From positions 1 to 50,169 of the forward strand of contig DATFPK010000005.1 of assembly GCA_035264885.1 (NCBI GenBank): 50,169 nucleotides of DNA, given 5' to 3'. The first letter of the stretch is position 1, and the number at the start of each line of letters is the position of its first letter. The stretch comes from DATFPK01 sp035264885 (GTDB lineage: Bacteria > Actinomycetota > Thermoleophilia > Solirubrobacterales > 70-9). The notes under the pieces were generated by a model that was not told where the DNA came from, did not search any database, and saw only the letters and a list, made by a program, of their open reading frames with translations. This document shows positions 39,532-47,930 of the stretch, one piece after another. The translations under genes were made by a program, and so were the position numbers.

Positions 39532-42500
39532 CTACTCGGTCGAGATGCTCGGGTCCGCCTGGACCTTGTGGGGCACGACCATCAGGAAGTGCTCCGGCGC
39601 GGCGGCGGCGAGGCCGGAGATGCGGCCGGCCTCGTCGTCCTGTCCCGTCGCCCGCAGCTCGTCGGCGTAGTGGCCGAGCAGGTCCTGGACGTCGAGCTCC
39701 CCCTCGGCGTCGAGCTCGGCGAGCTCGACCTTGGCGCCGTCTCCGAGGCGCCGTTCGATCGCGGCCCTGTCGATGCCGAAGGCGTTGTGCCTGACGTAGA
39801 CGCGCCCGCCGGTCATGCCGGCGCAGGCCCAGGGGCCGATGTCGCCGAGGACGACGGCGCGCCCCGACGTCATGTACTCGAAGGCGAATCCCTTGGCGTT
39901 CGCGCGGTCGACCACGCAGCCGCGGCCGTCGTCGATCTCCTCCGCGGGCTCGCCGCCGAGGACCACGTCGGCGCCGGAGAGCCGGATGCAGAACCGCGAG
40001 TCGGCCGACCCCTGCACGAACAGGCGGCCGCGCTGCGCGCCGTATGCGAACGACTTGCCGACCGAGCCGTTGACCCGCTGGCCCTTCGCCCCCTTGCCCT
40101 TGAGGACCGCGACCGTCCCGCCGAGCATCGTCTTGCCGACGCCGTCCTGGGCGCCGCCCTCGACCCGGATCGCCACGCCGTAGGCGTTGAAGGCGCCGAG
40201 CCCCTGGCCGGCCACTGAGCCCCCGTTGAAGGTCAGCTCGGCGAGCACGTCCTCGGTCGGCTCCGGCGCCTCGCCGTAGATCCGGCCTCGGGCCAGCGCC
40301 CCGGCGAGCTCGGTGCCGAGCACGCGGTCGTTGGCGTCGGTGGCGCGAGGGAAGTCATTGCGGACGTGACCGCCCGCGCAGACCTCGTCGGCCAGCGCGG
40401 CGATCTGCGCCGAGGCCTGCTTGCGCTCCATCCGGATCGGACGGGCGCGGACGAGGCCGGCCTCAGCCCGGGCTTCCACCAGCTCCTCCTCGGCGACCGG
40501 GAGGTCGACCGGCTCGAGGTCGAGGTATTCCTCGAGCGGCGTGATCAGCTCGGCGAGGTCGATCCGGTCCCGGTGGCCGATCTGCTCGAGCAGGTCATAA
40601 CGGCCGACCAGGTCCTGGGCGCGCTCGAAGCCGAGCGAGGCGACGACCTCCTTGACCTCCTCGCCCATCGCGGCGAAGAAGCGGGCGCAGCTCTCGGCGG
40701 CACGGTCGACCTCCTGGGGCGTGAACTTCTTCAGGCCGTGCTCCTGCGCCTGCTCGACGGTCTCGATCTGTGTCGCGATGCCGACGTGGCAGGTGTCGAG
40801 CTGGCAGCCGCGGCAGATCGTGCAGCCGAGGCTGACCATCGCGAGCGTCCCGAAGCCGATCCGGTTGGCGCCGAGGCAGTGGAGCTTGACGATGTCGTGG
40901 CCGTGCCGGTAGCCGCCATCGGCCCAGATCTCCACCCGGTTGCGGAGGCCGGCCTCCATCAACGCCCGGTGGACCGCGCGGGTGCCGATGTCGGACGGGA
41001 GCCCGACGTGGCGGAGGGCATGTTGCCGGGCGGCGCCCGTGCCACCCTCGAAGCCGGACAGGGTGATGATGTCGGCGCCCGCCTTCGCGATCCCCAGCCC
41101 GATCGTCCCGATGTTGGGGACGACCGGGACCTTGACCGACACGCGGACATCGGGGTTGACCGTCTTCAGCTCGTCGATCAGCTCGGCGAGGTCCTCGATC
41201 GAGTAGAGGTCGTGGTTGTTGGAGGGCGAGATCAGGTCCGTCCCCGGTGAGGCGTTACGGGCCGCGGCTACCTTCTCGGAGACCTTCTTCCCGGGCAGGT
41301 GCCCGCCCTCGCCGGGCTTGGCGCCCTGGCCGATCTTGATCTCGGCGACGTAGGAGGAGTTGAGCATCTCCGCCGACACGCCGAACCGCCCGGACGCCAC
41401 CTGCTGGCCGCGCCACTTGCGGTAGTTCCCGTACATGTCGCGGATCTCGCCGCCCTCGCCGTTGACGCAGAGGATGTTGGTCGCCTTCGCGGCCTCCGCG
41501 TAGGCGCGGAAGGCAGACTCGGACTGGGAGCCGAAGCTCATCGAGCTGATCACGATCGGATAGTCGTGGTGGCCGATCCCGGCGTCGACACCGGAGGGGT
41601 CGACCGGGTCCCGATCGGAGCGCAGGCCGATGATGTGGCGCATCGAGATCGGGCTCTGCTCCTCGAGGTCGCGCACCTTCTGGGAATACTCGGAGTACTC
41701 GCCGCTGCCGTTCGCGGTCGCGATCGCCGCCTTGTAGACCTTCGGGTAGAACCGGAAGGTCTTGGCCGGCTTGCCCTCCTCATCGCCGGCGAGGATCCGG
41801 GCTCGCTCGTTCGCCTCGGAGTCGAGCTGCGCGAAGCCGACTCCCCCCTTCGCCGAGGCCGCGTAGGCGGGCGTCTGGAAGATCTCGGCAAGCTCGGGCT
41901 TGACGCCGATCGAGGAGAACTGGCGGGCGTAGCCGCGGAGCTCGTGGATGCCGATCGTTGAGATGACCTTCTCTATCCCCTTCTTGAGGGCGGCGCACAG
42001 GTTCGAGACGTCGGTCTCGTAGTCCTCGACGCAGACCACCTCGACCATCACGTACGGACAGACGCCGTTGGCGCCGAGGCCGAGGGCCAGCATCACGTCG
42101 TGGACGTTGCGCAGCGCCGCCGAGCGCAGGGCCAGGCTGCAGCGGCGCCGCAGGTTCTCCTCTCCGGAGTCGACCCGGTAGTGCTTGAGCGCCTGATCCA
42201 CCGCCGAGACGGCGAGATGAGGGTCGAGGAAGCGACGCTCGCCCTCGTAGGCCGTCCGGTCCGTGAGGACGATCAGCTCGGCGCCGTGGCGCGCCTTCTT
42301 GACCGCCTCCTGCTTGATCCGCTCGATCGCGCCCTGCGTCGTCTCGGATTCGAGCAGCGAGATGTCGACGGCGGCGGCGCGGCCGCGGAACTCCTCCCAG
42401 AGGTCCTCGAGGAGGTAGGTGCGATGCTCGCGGGCGATCCGGCGATAGACGGAGTCGGGCAGCGGCGCGATGTCGTCGTGCCCGCCGAGCAGCACGGGGA

Positions 42501-44241
42501 ACGAGGTCTCGATCGTGCCGGTGTCCTCGCCGGCGGCCCCGATGCTCGGGCGCCGGCCGAAGACGGCGCGGGTCGAGAAGTGCTCGATCTCGCGCTCGCG
42601 GTCGATCGCCGGGTTGGTGACGACGGCGACCGTCTCCTTGAAGTAGTCGGCGAGGTTGTGACGCTCGGGCGAAAGGGCGGCCAGCGGGCCGTCGTAGCCG
42701 AGCGAGCCGATCGGCTCGGCGCCGTTCGACGCCATCTGCTGGACGAGCTTGACGTCGTCCCGCTGCCAGCCGAAGCCGGCGAGGACGCGGTCGGAGACCT
42801 TGACCGGCTCCTCGGGTCCGGCGTCGGAGTAGCCGGGGACCTGCTCGCCCTCGAGCGGGCCGCCGGTGGCCAGGGCGCGGTCGTAGGGGCCGGCCTCGTC
42901 GTCGCCGGCCCGGGCAAGCCAGCGGTCGCGGACGACGCGCAGCATCGCATCGTGGGGGCTGAGGGTGGAGCGGCGGGCCCCGCGATCTATCTCCACCAGG
43001 ACCTTCTCGCCTGGGGCGAGCGGCTTCGGCTCGGAGACCAGCCGATCGACCGGGACGACACCGGGCTCGGAGCTGAAGACGAAGTCGTCGGAGGTCTCGA
43101 CCTGCCAGAGCGGGCGCAGGCCCATGGCGTCGGCCGAGAAGACGCACTCGTCGTCGTGGCGGGCGATCAGGGCGACCGGTCCCTGGGCGAACGGACCCAT
43201 GGCCTGGCGCAGATACATGTAGAAGCGGTGCAGCTCGGACGGGAGCCCGCGGACCTCCTCGACGATCGGTGGCACGACCATCTCCATCGCCTCGGCGAGC
43301 GAGAGCCCGTCGCGGCGGATGAGGGTGTCCACGGTGCGGTTGAGGTCCTGGGAGTCCGAGGACCCGGCCTCGATCGGCACCCCCAGCATCTTCGCCTCCT
43401 GACGGAGCTGCTCGATCGTGTTGATCTCGCCGTTGTGGCCGAGGACCGTGAACGGCTGGACTCGCTTGAAGGAGGGCCAGGTGTTGGTCGAGTAGCGGTT
43501 GTGGCCGAAGGCGCCGATCGTCTCGAAGCGCGCGTCCTTGAGGTCGGGGTAGTAGTCGCCGAGGACCGTGGGGGCGCCCATGACCTTGTAGACGCAGGTG
43601 GTCGCCGAGAAGGAGGCGGCGTGGACGCCGAGCTGCTGCTCGAGTTCGATCAGGAGGTCGAAGAGGAGGCGCTCCCGGTCGCCGGCGTCGGGGACCAGGC
43701 CGGCGACTTGCCAGAAGTGGGGCTCTTCCTCACGCGCGGTCGGCCCGAGGGCGGGCGAGTTGACGGCGCCGATCCGCTCTGCGAGTACCCGGAAGCCGCC
43801 GCGGCCGAGAAGCTCGCGGGCGTCGTGGCGGACCCGCTCCTGGTCCTGGGAGCGCTCGATGAAGACGTGGCCGACCGCGAAGGCGCGGTCGAGCGTCAGG
43901 GAGGGGTCGTGGCCCCCGGTCCGGACCTCCTCGGCCCAGATCTTGCGCGGGATGTCGACGAGGAGGCCGCAGCCGTCGCCCTCGCCGTCGACGTTGCCGG
44001 CCCGGTGGAGCATCTTCTGGAGCGAGGAGACGGCGAGCTCGACCGGCTGATGGCTCGGCGTCGCGTCCTTGCGGACCGAGGCGTAGATCGCGCAGGCGTC
44101 CTTGTCCTCGACGCTCGGCGGGGAGACGCGGGGGCGCCAGGGAAGCTCGGGGGAGTAGCGCTGCGGGCGCGACTGCTCCTCGCCGCTCGCGGACCTAGCG
44201 GCGCCCTCAGGGCGGCGCCCGGGTGACTGGCTGCTGGTCAT
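39532..44241 (-). CDS. gltB: Glutamate synthase large subunit
   Basis: 1569 aa from ATG 44241, which has GGAGG 4 nt upstream; the frame runs 24 codons further but without support. Domains: class II glutamine amidotransferase with nucleophile C50 in DKDACAIYA after a ~49-residue leader, central domain, FMN-binding synthase domain (SSMSFGSQSESAFRAYAEAA, GQGAKPGEGGHLPG, SGFEGGTGAARQHAL), 3Fe-4S site C1140, C1146, C1151 (GCTICRGCQLDTC) with an extra C1143, and the C-terminal GxGxG beta-helix (TFNGGSVAGQGLGAF). It makes two glutamates from glutamine and 2-oxoglutarate. No gltD (small subunit) lies nearby. Confidence 0.96.
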   Translation of the reverse strand: MTSSQSPGRRPEGAARSASGEEQSRPQRYSPELPWRPRVSPPSVEDKDACAIYASVRKDATPSHQPVELAVSSLQKMLHRAGNVDGEGDGCGLLVDIPRKIWAEEVRTGGHDPSLTLDRAFAVGHVFIERSQDQERVRHDARELLGRGGFRVLAERIGAVNSPALGPTAREEEPHFWQVAGLVPDAGDRERLLFDLLIELEQQLGVHAASFSATTCVYKVMGAPTVLGDYYPDLKDARFETIGAFGHNRYSTNTWPSFKRVQPFTVLGHNGEINTIEQLRQEAKMLGVPIEAGSSDSQDLNRTVDTLIRRDGLSLAEAMEMVVPPIVEEVRGLPSELHRFYMYLRQAMGPFAQGPVALIARHDDECVFSADAMGLRPLWQVETSDDFVFSSEPGVVPVDRLVSEPKPLAPGEKVLVEIDRGARRSTLSPHDAMLRVVRDRWLARAGDDEAGPYDRALATGGPLEGEQVPGYSDAGPEEPVKVSDRVLAGFGWQRDDVKLVQQMASNGAEPIGSLGYDGPLAALSPERHNLADYFKETVAVVTNPAIDREREIEHFSTRAVFGRRPSIGAAGEDTGTIETSFPVLLGGHDDIAPLPDSVYRRIAREHRTYLLEDLWEEFRGRAAAVDISLLESETTQGAIERIKQEAVKKARHGAELIVLTDRTAYEGERRFLDPHLAVSAVDQALKHYRVDSGEENLRRRCSLALRSAALRNVHDVMLALGLGANGVCPYVMVEVVCVEDYETDVSNLCAALKKGIEKVISTIGIHELRGYARQFSSIGVKPELAEIFQTPAYAASAKGGVGFAQLDSEANERARILAGDEEGKPAKTFRFYPKVYKAAIATANGSGEYSEYSQKVRDLEEQSPISMRHIIGLRSDRDPVDPSGVDAGIGHHDYPIVISSMSFGSQSESAFRAYAEAAKATNILCVNGEGGEIRDMYGNYRKWRGQQVASGRFGVSAEMLNSSYVAEIKIGQGAKPGEGGHLPGKKVSEKVAAARNASPGTDLISPSNNHDLYSIEDLAELIDELKTVNPDVRVSVKVPVVPNIGTIGLGIAKAGADIITLSGFEGGTGAARQHALRHVGLPSDIGTRAVHRALMEAGLRNRVEIWADGGYRHGHDIVKLHCLGANRIGFGTLAMVSLGCTICRGCQLDTCHVGIATQIETVEQAQEHGLKKFTPQEVDRAAESCARFFAAMGEEVKEVVASLGFERAQDLVGRYDLLEQIGHRDRIDLAELITPLEEYLDLEPVDLPVAEEELVEARAEAGLVRARPIRMERKQASAQIAALADEVCAGGHVRNDFPRATDANDRVLGTELAGALARGRIYGEAPEPTEDVLAELTFNGGSVAGQGLGAFNAYGVAIRVEGGAQDGVGKTMLGGTVAVLKGKGAKGQRVNGSVGKSFAYGAQRGRLFVQGSADSRFCIRLSGADVVLGGEPAEEIDDGRGCVVDRANAKGFAFEYMTSGRAVVLGDIGPWACAGMTGGRVYVRHNAFGIDRAAIERRLGDGAKVELAELDAEGELDVQDLLGHYADELRATGQDDEAGRISGLAAAAPEHFLMVVPHKVQADPSISTE

Positions 44242-44488
44242 GCTGCCTCCGAGTTCCGCGCCTTCTTCGAGCGGGCGCGCGACGGGGTCTTCGGCCGGGC
44301 GTCCAGCTTGCACGGCCGCTTACGGGGGGACAGCTTATAGATCAAAACGGCACGAAAGCGGGATCGGCCGCGATCTCCTGCCCGATGCGTTCGACGTTGA
44401 CCGCGACTATTCAGGTCAACGTCGAACGCGTGGGATGCTCGCCGAGCTCGACGGTCTGCTGGGCGAGAACGAATAGGCTCGCGATCCC
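44242..44488. other. Divergent regulatory spacer gltB/parA (247 bp)
   Basis: No gene. On the minus strand TATAAG (plus coordinates 44334-44339) is a good -10 for gltB with a leader of about 90 nt. On the plus strand TAGGCT (44474-44479) lies 9 nt before the parA-like ATG. Between the two is the perfect 16-bp inverted repeat at 44387-44429. The region around 44330-44350 is markedly AT-rich for this window. Confidence 0.5.
44387..44429. repeat. Perfect 16-bp inverted repeat with 11-nt loop
   Basis: Left arm GCGTTCGACGTTGACC (44387-44402), loop 44403-44413, right arm GGTCAACGTCGAACGC (44414-44429), no mismatch. It is neither a parS-like site nor a T-tailed terminator. It lies about 48 bp from the gltB -10 and 45 bp from the parA -10, so an operator for both genes or a structured RNA are the main options. 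Confidence 0.85.
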
Positions 44489-45292
44489 ATGGCGACGACG
44501 ATCGCGATCCTCTCCCAGAAGGGGGGCACGGGGAAGACGACCATGACCCGGTCGCTGGCCGACGTCCTCAGCCGCACCGGCGCCGAGGTCCTCGCGGTCG
44601 ACGGCGACCCGCAGGGCAACCTCTCCGACTACTTCGACACCGACCCGGGCGCCCACCCGACCCTTGGGGAGGTCCTCGCGGGCCAGGCGAAGGCGGTCGA
44701 CGCCGTCCACGGCAGGGTCATCCCCGCCAACCTGGGGCTCGCGGAGGCGGAGCTGATCCTCAGCGGCAAGATGGGCCGCGAGCTGACGATGCGAAACGCG
44801 CTGCGCGAGTGCAAGCGCCGCTACGACTTCGTCCTGATCGACTGCCCTCCGACCCTGGGGCTCCTGACCGTCAACGCCCTGGTCGCCGCCGACCGGGCGC
44901 TGCTCTCGACCGAGGCCGAGTACTTCTCCCTCCAGGGCGTCGAACAGGCGCTCGAGGTGATCGGGCTCGCCCGCGAGAACCTGAACCCCGAGCTCGACGT
45001 CCTCGGCATCGTCCTCAACATCGCCAACATGCGTACGAAGCACGCCCGTGAGACGCTCGAGTCTCTGCACGAACACTTCGGCGACAAGGTCTTCGACACG
45101 GTGATCCGTAGGTCGATCGCCTACGCCGAATCGGCCGAGCGGGCGATCCCGATCCTCGACTACCGGGCCGACCGGGGCGCCGACTACCTGCGCCTGGCGG
45201 CGGAGCTCCTCGAGCGCCTCGGGATGCCCGAGCGGCGGGCCCGGGTCGAAGAGCTGTTCGAGGAGCTCGTCCCCGAGCGCGCCCGGGTCTGA
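44489..45292 (+). CDS. ParA/Soj-family ATPase
   Basis: 267 aa. Deviant Walker A near the N-terminus, ILSQKGGTGKTTMTRSLADVL, with the signature lysine; Walker A' region LAVDGDPQGNLSDYFD; Walker B FVLIDCPPTLGLLTVNALVAADRALL; then EYFSLQGVEQALEVI and NMRTKHARETLESLHEHFGDKVF. The C-terminal part (IAYAESAERAIPILDYRADRGADYLRLAAELL) fits Soj. It is a dimerising ATPase that binds DNA. No parB gene and no parS site are adjacent, so it may be an orphan ParA positioning something other than the chromosome origin. The VOC gene follows after 11 nt. Confidence 0.88.
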   Translation: MATTIAILSQKGGTGKTTMTRSLADVLSRTGAEVLAVDGDPQGNLSDYFDTDPGAHPTLGEVLAGQAKAVDAVHGRVIPANLGLAEAELILSGKMGRELTMRNALRECKRRYDFVLIDCPPTLGLLTVNALVAADRALLSTEAEYFSLQGVEQALEVIGLARENLNPELDVLGIVLNIANMRTKHARETLESLHEHFGDKVFDTVIRRSIAYAESAERAIPILDYRADRGADYLRLAAELLERLGMPERRARVEELFEELVPERARV

Positions 45293-45303
45293 CGGCCGGA
45301 CGG

Positions 45304-45726
45304 TTGGAGGCGATCGACCACCTAGACCTCGTGGTCAGCGACCTGGAGCGCAGCCTCGGGTTCTACTCCGCGCTGCTCGAGCCGCTCGGCTACGTGCGCC
45401 GCTCCGAGATCGAAGGCGAGCGCGGCGAGCCGGTGGTGTACGTGGGCCGGAGGGGCGGCTACGGCTCGTTGAGCGTCAGGGAGCGGCAGTCGGATGCCCA
45501 CGAGGTGCCATATGACCGCTACGGGATCGGCATCCACCACATCGCCTTCGCCGCTCCCGACCGCGATGCGGTCGACGAGCGCGCCGAATGGCTCCGCGCG
45601 GAGGGCGTCGAGATCGAGAGCGGTCCGCAGGAATACGGCTACAGCCGCGGGTACTACGCCGTCTTCTTCTACGACCCCGACGGCATCAAGCTCGAGATCG
45701 TCCACGCCCCGTCCGAGGCGGAGTAG
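45304..45726 (+). CDS. VOC-family (glyoxalase-like) protein
   Basis: 140 aa, start TTG 45304, the only start available in the frame and 11 nt after the parA-like stop. Two beta-alpha-beta-beta-beta halves: AIDHLDLVVSDLERSLGFYSALLEPLGY and IGIHHIAFAAPDRDAVDERAEWL, ending FYDPDGIKLEIVHAP. The metal ligands of the VOC superfamily are visible (H in AIDH, H in IHHIAF, E in KLEIV). Reaction unknown; relatives include glyoxalase, fosfomycin-resistance proteins and dioxygenases. Stop is 3 nt from the convergent cupin stop. Confidence 0.85.
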   Translation: MEAIDHLDLVVSDLERSLGFYSALLEPLGYVRRSEIEGERGEPVVYVGRRGGYGSLSVRERQSDAHEVPYDRYGIGIHHIAFAAPDRDAVDERAEWLRAEGVEIESGPQEYGYSRGYYAVFFYDPDGIKLEIVHAPSEAE

Positions 45727-45729
45727 GCG

Positions 45730-46110
45730 CTAGCCCCAGCCCATCGGCTCGTAGCCGCTCGAGCGCGGCGCCGAGACGATCATGATCCGCGCGTGGGAGT
45801 CGCCGTCGTTGCGGATGGTGCGGCGCACGTGGGGCGAGACGCGGACGAAGGTGCCCTTCGGCGCCGGCTGGTCCATGCCGTCGAGCACGGCCACGGCGTT
45901 TCCCTCGATCACGATGAACACCTCCTCCTGATCGCGCTCCTCCTCGGTGTGCTCGGGGATGTTGCCCCCGGGCCCGATGTCCACCACGTTCATCCCGAAG
46001 GCGCCGATGCCCAGCGACTTCCTCGCCAGCCGCCAGGTGGATTCACCCGACCCCTCCATCTCCTCGAAGTCGGTGAGCTTCTTGACGCTAAAGCCGTCCG
46101 CCTCGGTCAT
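45730..46110 (-). CDS. Cupin-domain protein
   Basis: 126 aa from ATG 46110 with a strong AAGGAGGAG ribosome binding site. A single beta-barrel cupin: motif 1 IGPGGNIPEHTEEERDQEEVFIVIEG contains the metal-ligand residues (His and two Glu), and motif 2 is GTFVRVSPHVRRTIRNDGD with the second His. Cytosolic, no signal peptide. Many such small cupins are sugar isomerase or dioxygenase relatives, or simply metal-binding; the role here is unknown. Monocistronic, convergent with the VOC gene. Confidence 0.85.
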   Translation of the reverse strand: MTEADGFSVKKLTDFEEMEGSGESTWRLARKSLGIGAFGMNVVDIGPGGNIPEHTEEERDQEEVFIVIEGNAVAVLDGMDQPAPKGTFVRVSPHVRRTIRNDGDSHARIMIVSAPRSSGYEPMGWG

Positions 46111-46174
46111 CTCTCCTCCTTGCTGGGTTCGCTTCGATTCTCCACCAACCTGCGGCCGCCGCGCCAGGGCTCCA

Positions 46175-47053
46175 TCAGAGCTCGGGCACGTCGCCGCCGT
46201 GCGGCGTGAACGGCACGCGGCGGACCTCGGCCCACCCCGCGCAGCGACGCTCCAGCTCTGCCTTCACCTTGCCGGCGTCCTGCCACGTCGTCCAGACGAG
46301 CACCGTCGGTCCGGCACCGGAGATCGTCGCCCCGAGCGCCCCGGTCACCCCCGCCGAGTCGACGATCTCCATCGAGCGCGGGTAGAGATGGCGCCGGCGC
46401 GGCTGATGGACGCGATCGGCGAGCCCGCGTGACACGAGGGTGAGGTCGTTGCGCTCCAGCCCGAGTACGAGGGTGGCGGTTGCACCGGCGTTGGCGATTG
46501 CGTCGGCGAGCGGCACCTCGGCCGGGATCGCCTCGCGCGCCTCTCGAGTCGGCACCTCGTCGGGCGGGACCACGGCGATCGCCTCCAGCCCCTCGGGGGG
46601 ATCGAACCGCGCCGCCGCCGGCCGCCCGTTCTCGGACCCGCAGACGACGAAGCCGCCGTAGATCGCCGCCGCCACGTTGTCGGGATGGCCCTCGATCTCG
46701 GCCGCCTGCGCCAGCAGGTCCTCGCGACTCAGCGCCAGCTCGTACAGGTGGTCCGCCGCCATCAGGCCGGCCACGATCGCCGCGGCGCTCGAGCCGAGCC
46801 CCCGGGCCAGTGGGATCTCGCTGCGGATGGTGAAGCGCAGGCCGTCGGCAGGGTGCAGCGCCTCGAACGCCCGCACCACCAGGTTCTCGCGGCCAGCCGG
46901 CAGGTCAAGGCCCTCGACGAGCACCTCCATCTCTCCGGCCTCCTCGACGTCCACCTCGAGGAACAGCGACATGGCCGCCGCCATCACGTCATAACCCGGA
47001 CCGAGGTTCGCCGAGGAGGCCGGCACCCGGACGAGGCGGCGGCGGCCGGTCAT
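46175..47053 (-). CDS. thrB: Homoserine kinase
   Basis: 292 aa from ATG 47053, overlapping the stop of the redoxin gene by 4 bp (47050-47053). GHMP kinase signatures: VRVPASSANLGPGYDVMAAA at the N-terminus, the ATP loop IPLARGLGSSAAAIVAGLMAAD, EGHPDNVAAAIYGGFV and the C-terminal GATISGAGPTVLVW. It phosphorylates homoserine for threonine synthesis, acting just before ThrC. It is separated from thrC by the two thiol-redox genes and a 250-bp gap. The long open frame upstream of the ATG is antisense-type and not coding. Confidence 0.95.
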   Translation of the reverse strand: MTGRRRLVRVPASSANLGPGYDVMAAAMSLFLEVDVEEAGEMEVLVEGLDLPAGRENLVVRAFEALHPADGLRFTIRSEIPLARGLGSSAAAIVAGLMAADHLYELALSREDLLAQAAEIEGHPDNVAAAIYGGFVVCGSENGRPAAARFDPPEGLEAIAVVPPDEVPTREAREAIPAEVPLADAIANAGATATLVLGLERNDLTLVSRGLADRVHQPRRRHLYPRSMEIVDSAGVTGALGATISGAGPTVLVWTTWQDAGKVKAELERRCAGWAEVRRVPFTPHGGDVPEL

Positions 47054-47592
47054 CGCCACTTGATCGAGCAGCCGACCGGTTCGGTCTCGTCCCGATCCAC
47101 CTCGTGGCCCGCGAGGACCGCATCGAGCGCCTCTCGCAGCCAGCCCGCGCGCTGCTCCTCGTCGTCGTAGTCGCCGTCGGGGGCACCCCGGTACCGCAGC
47201 GCCAGATCGCGGTCGAAGACGAAGACGTCCGGGGTCTTCTGCGCACCGAAGGCGCGGGCGACCTCCTGCGTCGGATCGTGGAGGAACGGGTGCTCCCAGA
47301 CGCCTTCGCGCTCGACGCGGTCGGCCATCGCCGCCGGCGAATCGGCCGGGTAGCGGCCCGGGTCGTTCGAGTTCACCGCGAGGAAGCGGACCCCACGGTC
47401 GCCATAGTCGGCGACGACGTCGTGGATCCGCGGCTGCCAGGCCAGGGCATAGGGGCAGTGGTTGCACGTCCAGTAGACGACCGTCGCGGCGGCGTCTCCC
47501 CCGCCGTCCCCGCCGACTGCGTGCTCGGCGCCGCTCGTGTCGGCCAGGCTGAACTCCGGTGCCCGGTCCCCGATCGAGATCCCGTCGCTCAT
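47050..47592 (-). CDS. Thioredoxin-fold redoxin (AhpC/TSA-like)
   Basis: 180 aa from ATG 47592, which makes a 4-bp overlap with the stop of the next gene upstream and places AGGGG 8 nt away; an ATG two codons upstream (47598) is less well spaced. Features: APEFSLADTSGAEHAV, the active site VVYWTCNHCPYALAWQPRIHD with a CNHC motif, FLAVNSNDPGRYPADSPAAM, and FGAQKTPDVFVFDRDLALRYRG. The cis-proline (TPDVFVF) and CxxC fit a redoxin of the peroxiredoxin-like/ResA type. No signal peptide, so it is cytosolic. Co-transcribed with the small thiol protein and thrB. Confidence 0.85.
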   Translation of the reverse strand: MSDGISIGDRAPEFSLADTSGAEHAVGGDGGGDAAATVVYWTCNHCPYALAWQPRIHDVVADYGDRGVRFLAVNSNDPGRYPADSPAAMADRVEREGVWEHPFLHDPTQEVARAFGAQKTPDVFVFDRDLALRYRGAPDGDYDDEEQRAGWLREALDAVLAGHEVDRDETEPVGCSIKWR

Positions 47593-47930
47593 CTGCATTT
47601 CCCCTGTTCGTCCGCGAGCGCGGCCAGCGCGCTCCTCACCCGCTCCGGGTCGGGAAGCGGCGACACCCGCCCGTCCGCCCGCCGGTAGACCCGGCAGGTT
47701 AGGCCGATCGGGGTGTCGGGGCCGGGCGGATCTATGTCCTCGCCGCGGACCCTGATCGTCGGCGACCCCGGAAAGCCCAGTCGCTCGGCCGCCGCCTCAT
47801 CGTTCACCTCGGCCACGCGGAGGTGCGCGGCCGGCAGTCCGGCGCGCTCCATCTCCTCGCGGACGATCGTGAGCGCCCGCTCCCACGAGGGGCACTCCCG
47901 CCACCAGAGGAACTCGACCGCGGGTTCCAT
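47589..47930 (-). CDS. Small thioredoxin-like protein (DF-type family)
   Basis: 113 aa from ATG 47930; the minus-strand hexamer TAGTGT (44-49 nt position 47944-47949) lies 13 nt upstream. The N-terminal FLWWRECPSWERALTIVREEM places one Cys in the usual redox position, then EAAAERLGFPGSPTIRVRGEDIDPP (the cis-Pro SPT and D-I-x-P). These traits match the DF-type small thioredoxin-like proteins, some of which are selenoproteins in other bacteria; here the codon is an ordinary Cys codon. Role unknown. Its 4-bp overlap with the redoxin implies a common function. Confidence 0.7.
   Translation of the reverse strand: MEPAVEFLWWRECPSWERALTIVREEMERAGLPAAHLRVAEVNDEAAAERLGFPGSPTIRVRGEDIDPPGPDTPIGLTCRVYRRADGRVSPLPDPERVRSALAALADEQGKCR

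Noticed and set aside
39523..39541. Terminator between gltB and the coiled-coil gene
   Set aside because: GACCG and CGGTC form only a 5-bp stem with a 9-nt loop, too weak to call.
42100..44226. 708-aa open frame on the plus strand
   Set aside because: It is antisense to gltB, with no family pattern; GC-rich codon use opens the opposite frame.
44387..44429. parS site for the ParA gene
   Set aside because: It does not resemble the conserved parS 16-mer and no parB gene is present.
44240..44476. 78-aa open frame in the gltB/parA gap
   Set aside because: It spans the gltB ribosome binding site, the gltB promoter and the 16-bp inverted repeat, and has no own ribosome site.
47589..47930. Selenoprotein in the DF-type family
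   Set aside because: The active-site codon is an ordinary Cys codon, with no in-frame UGA.
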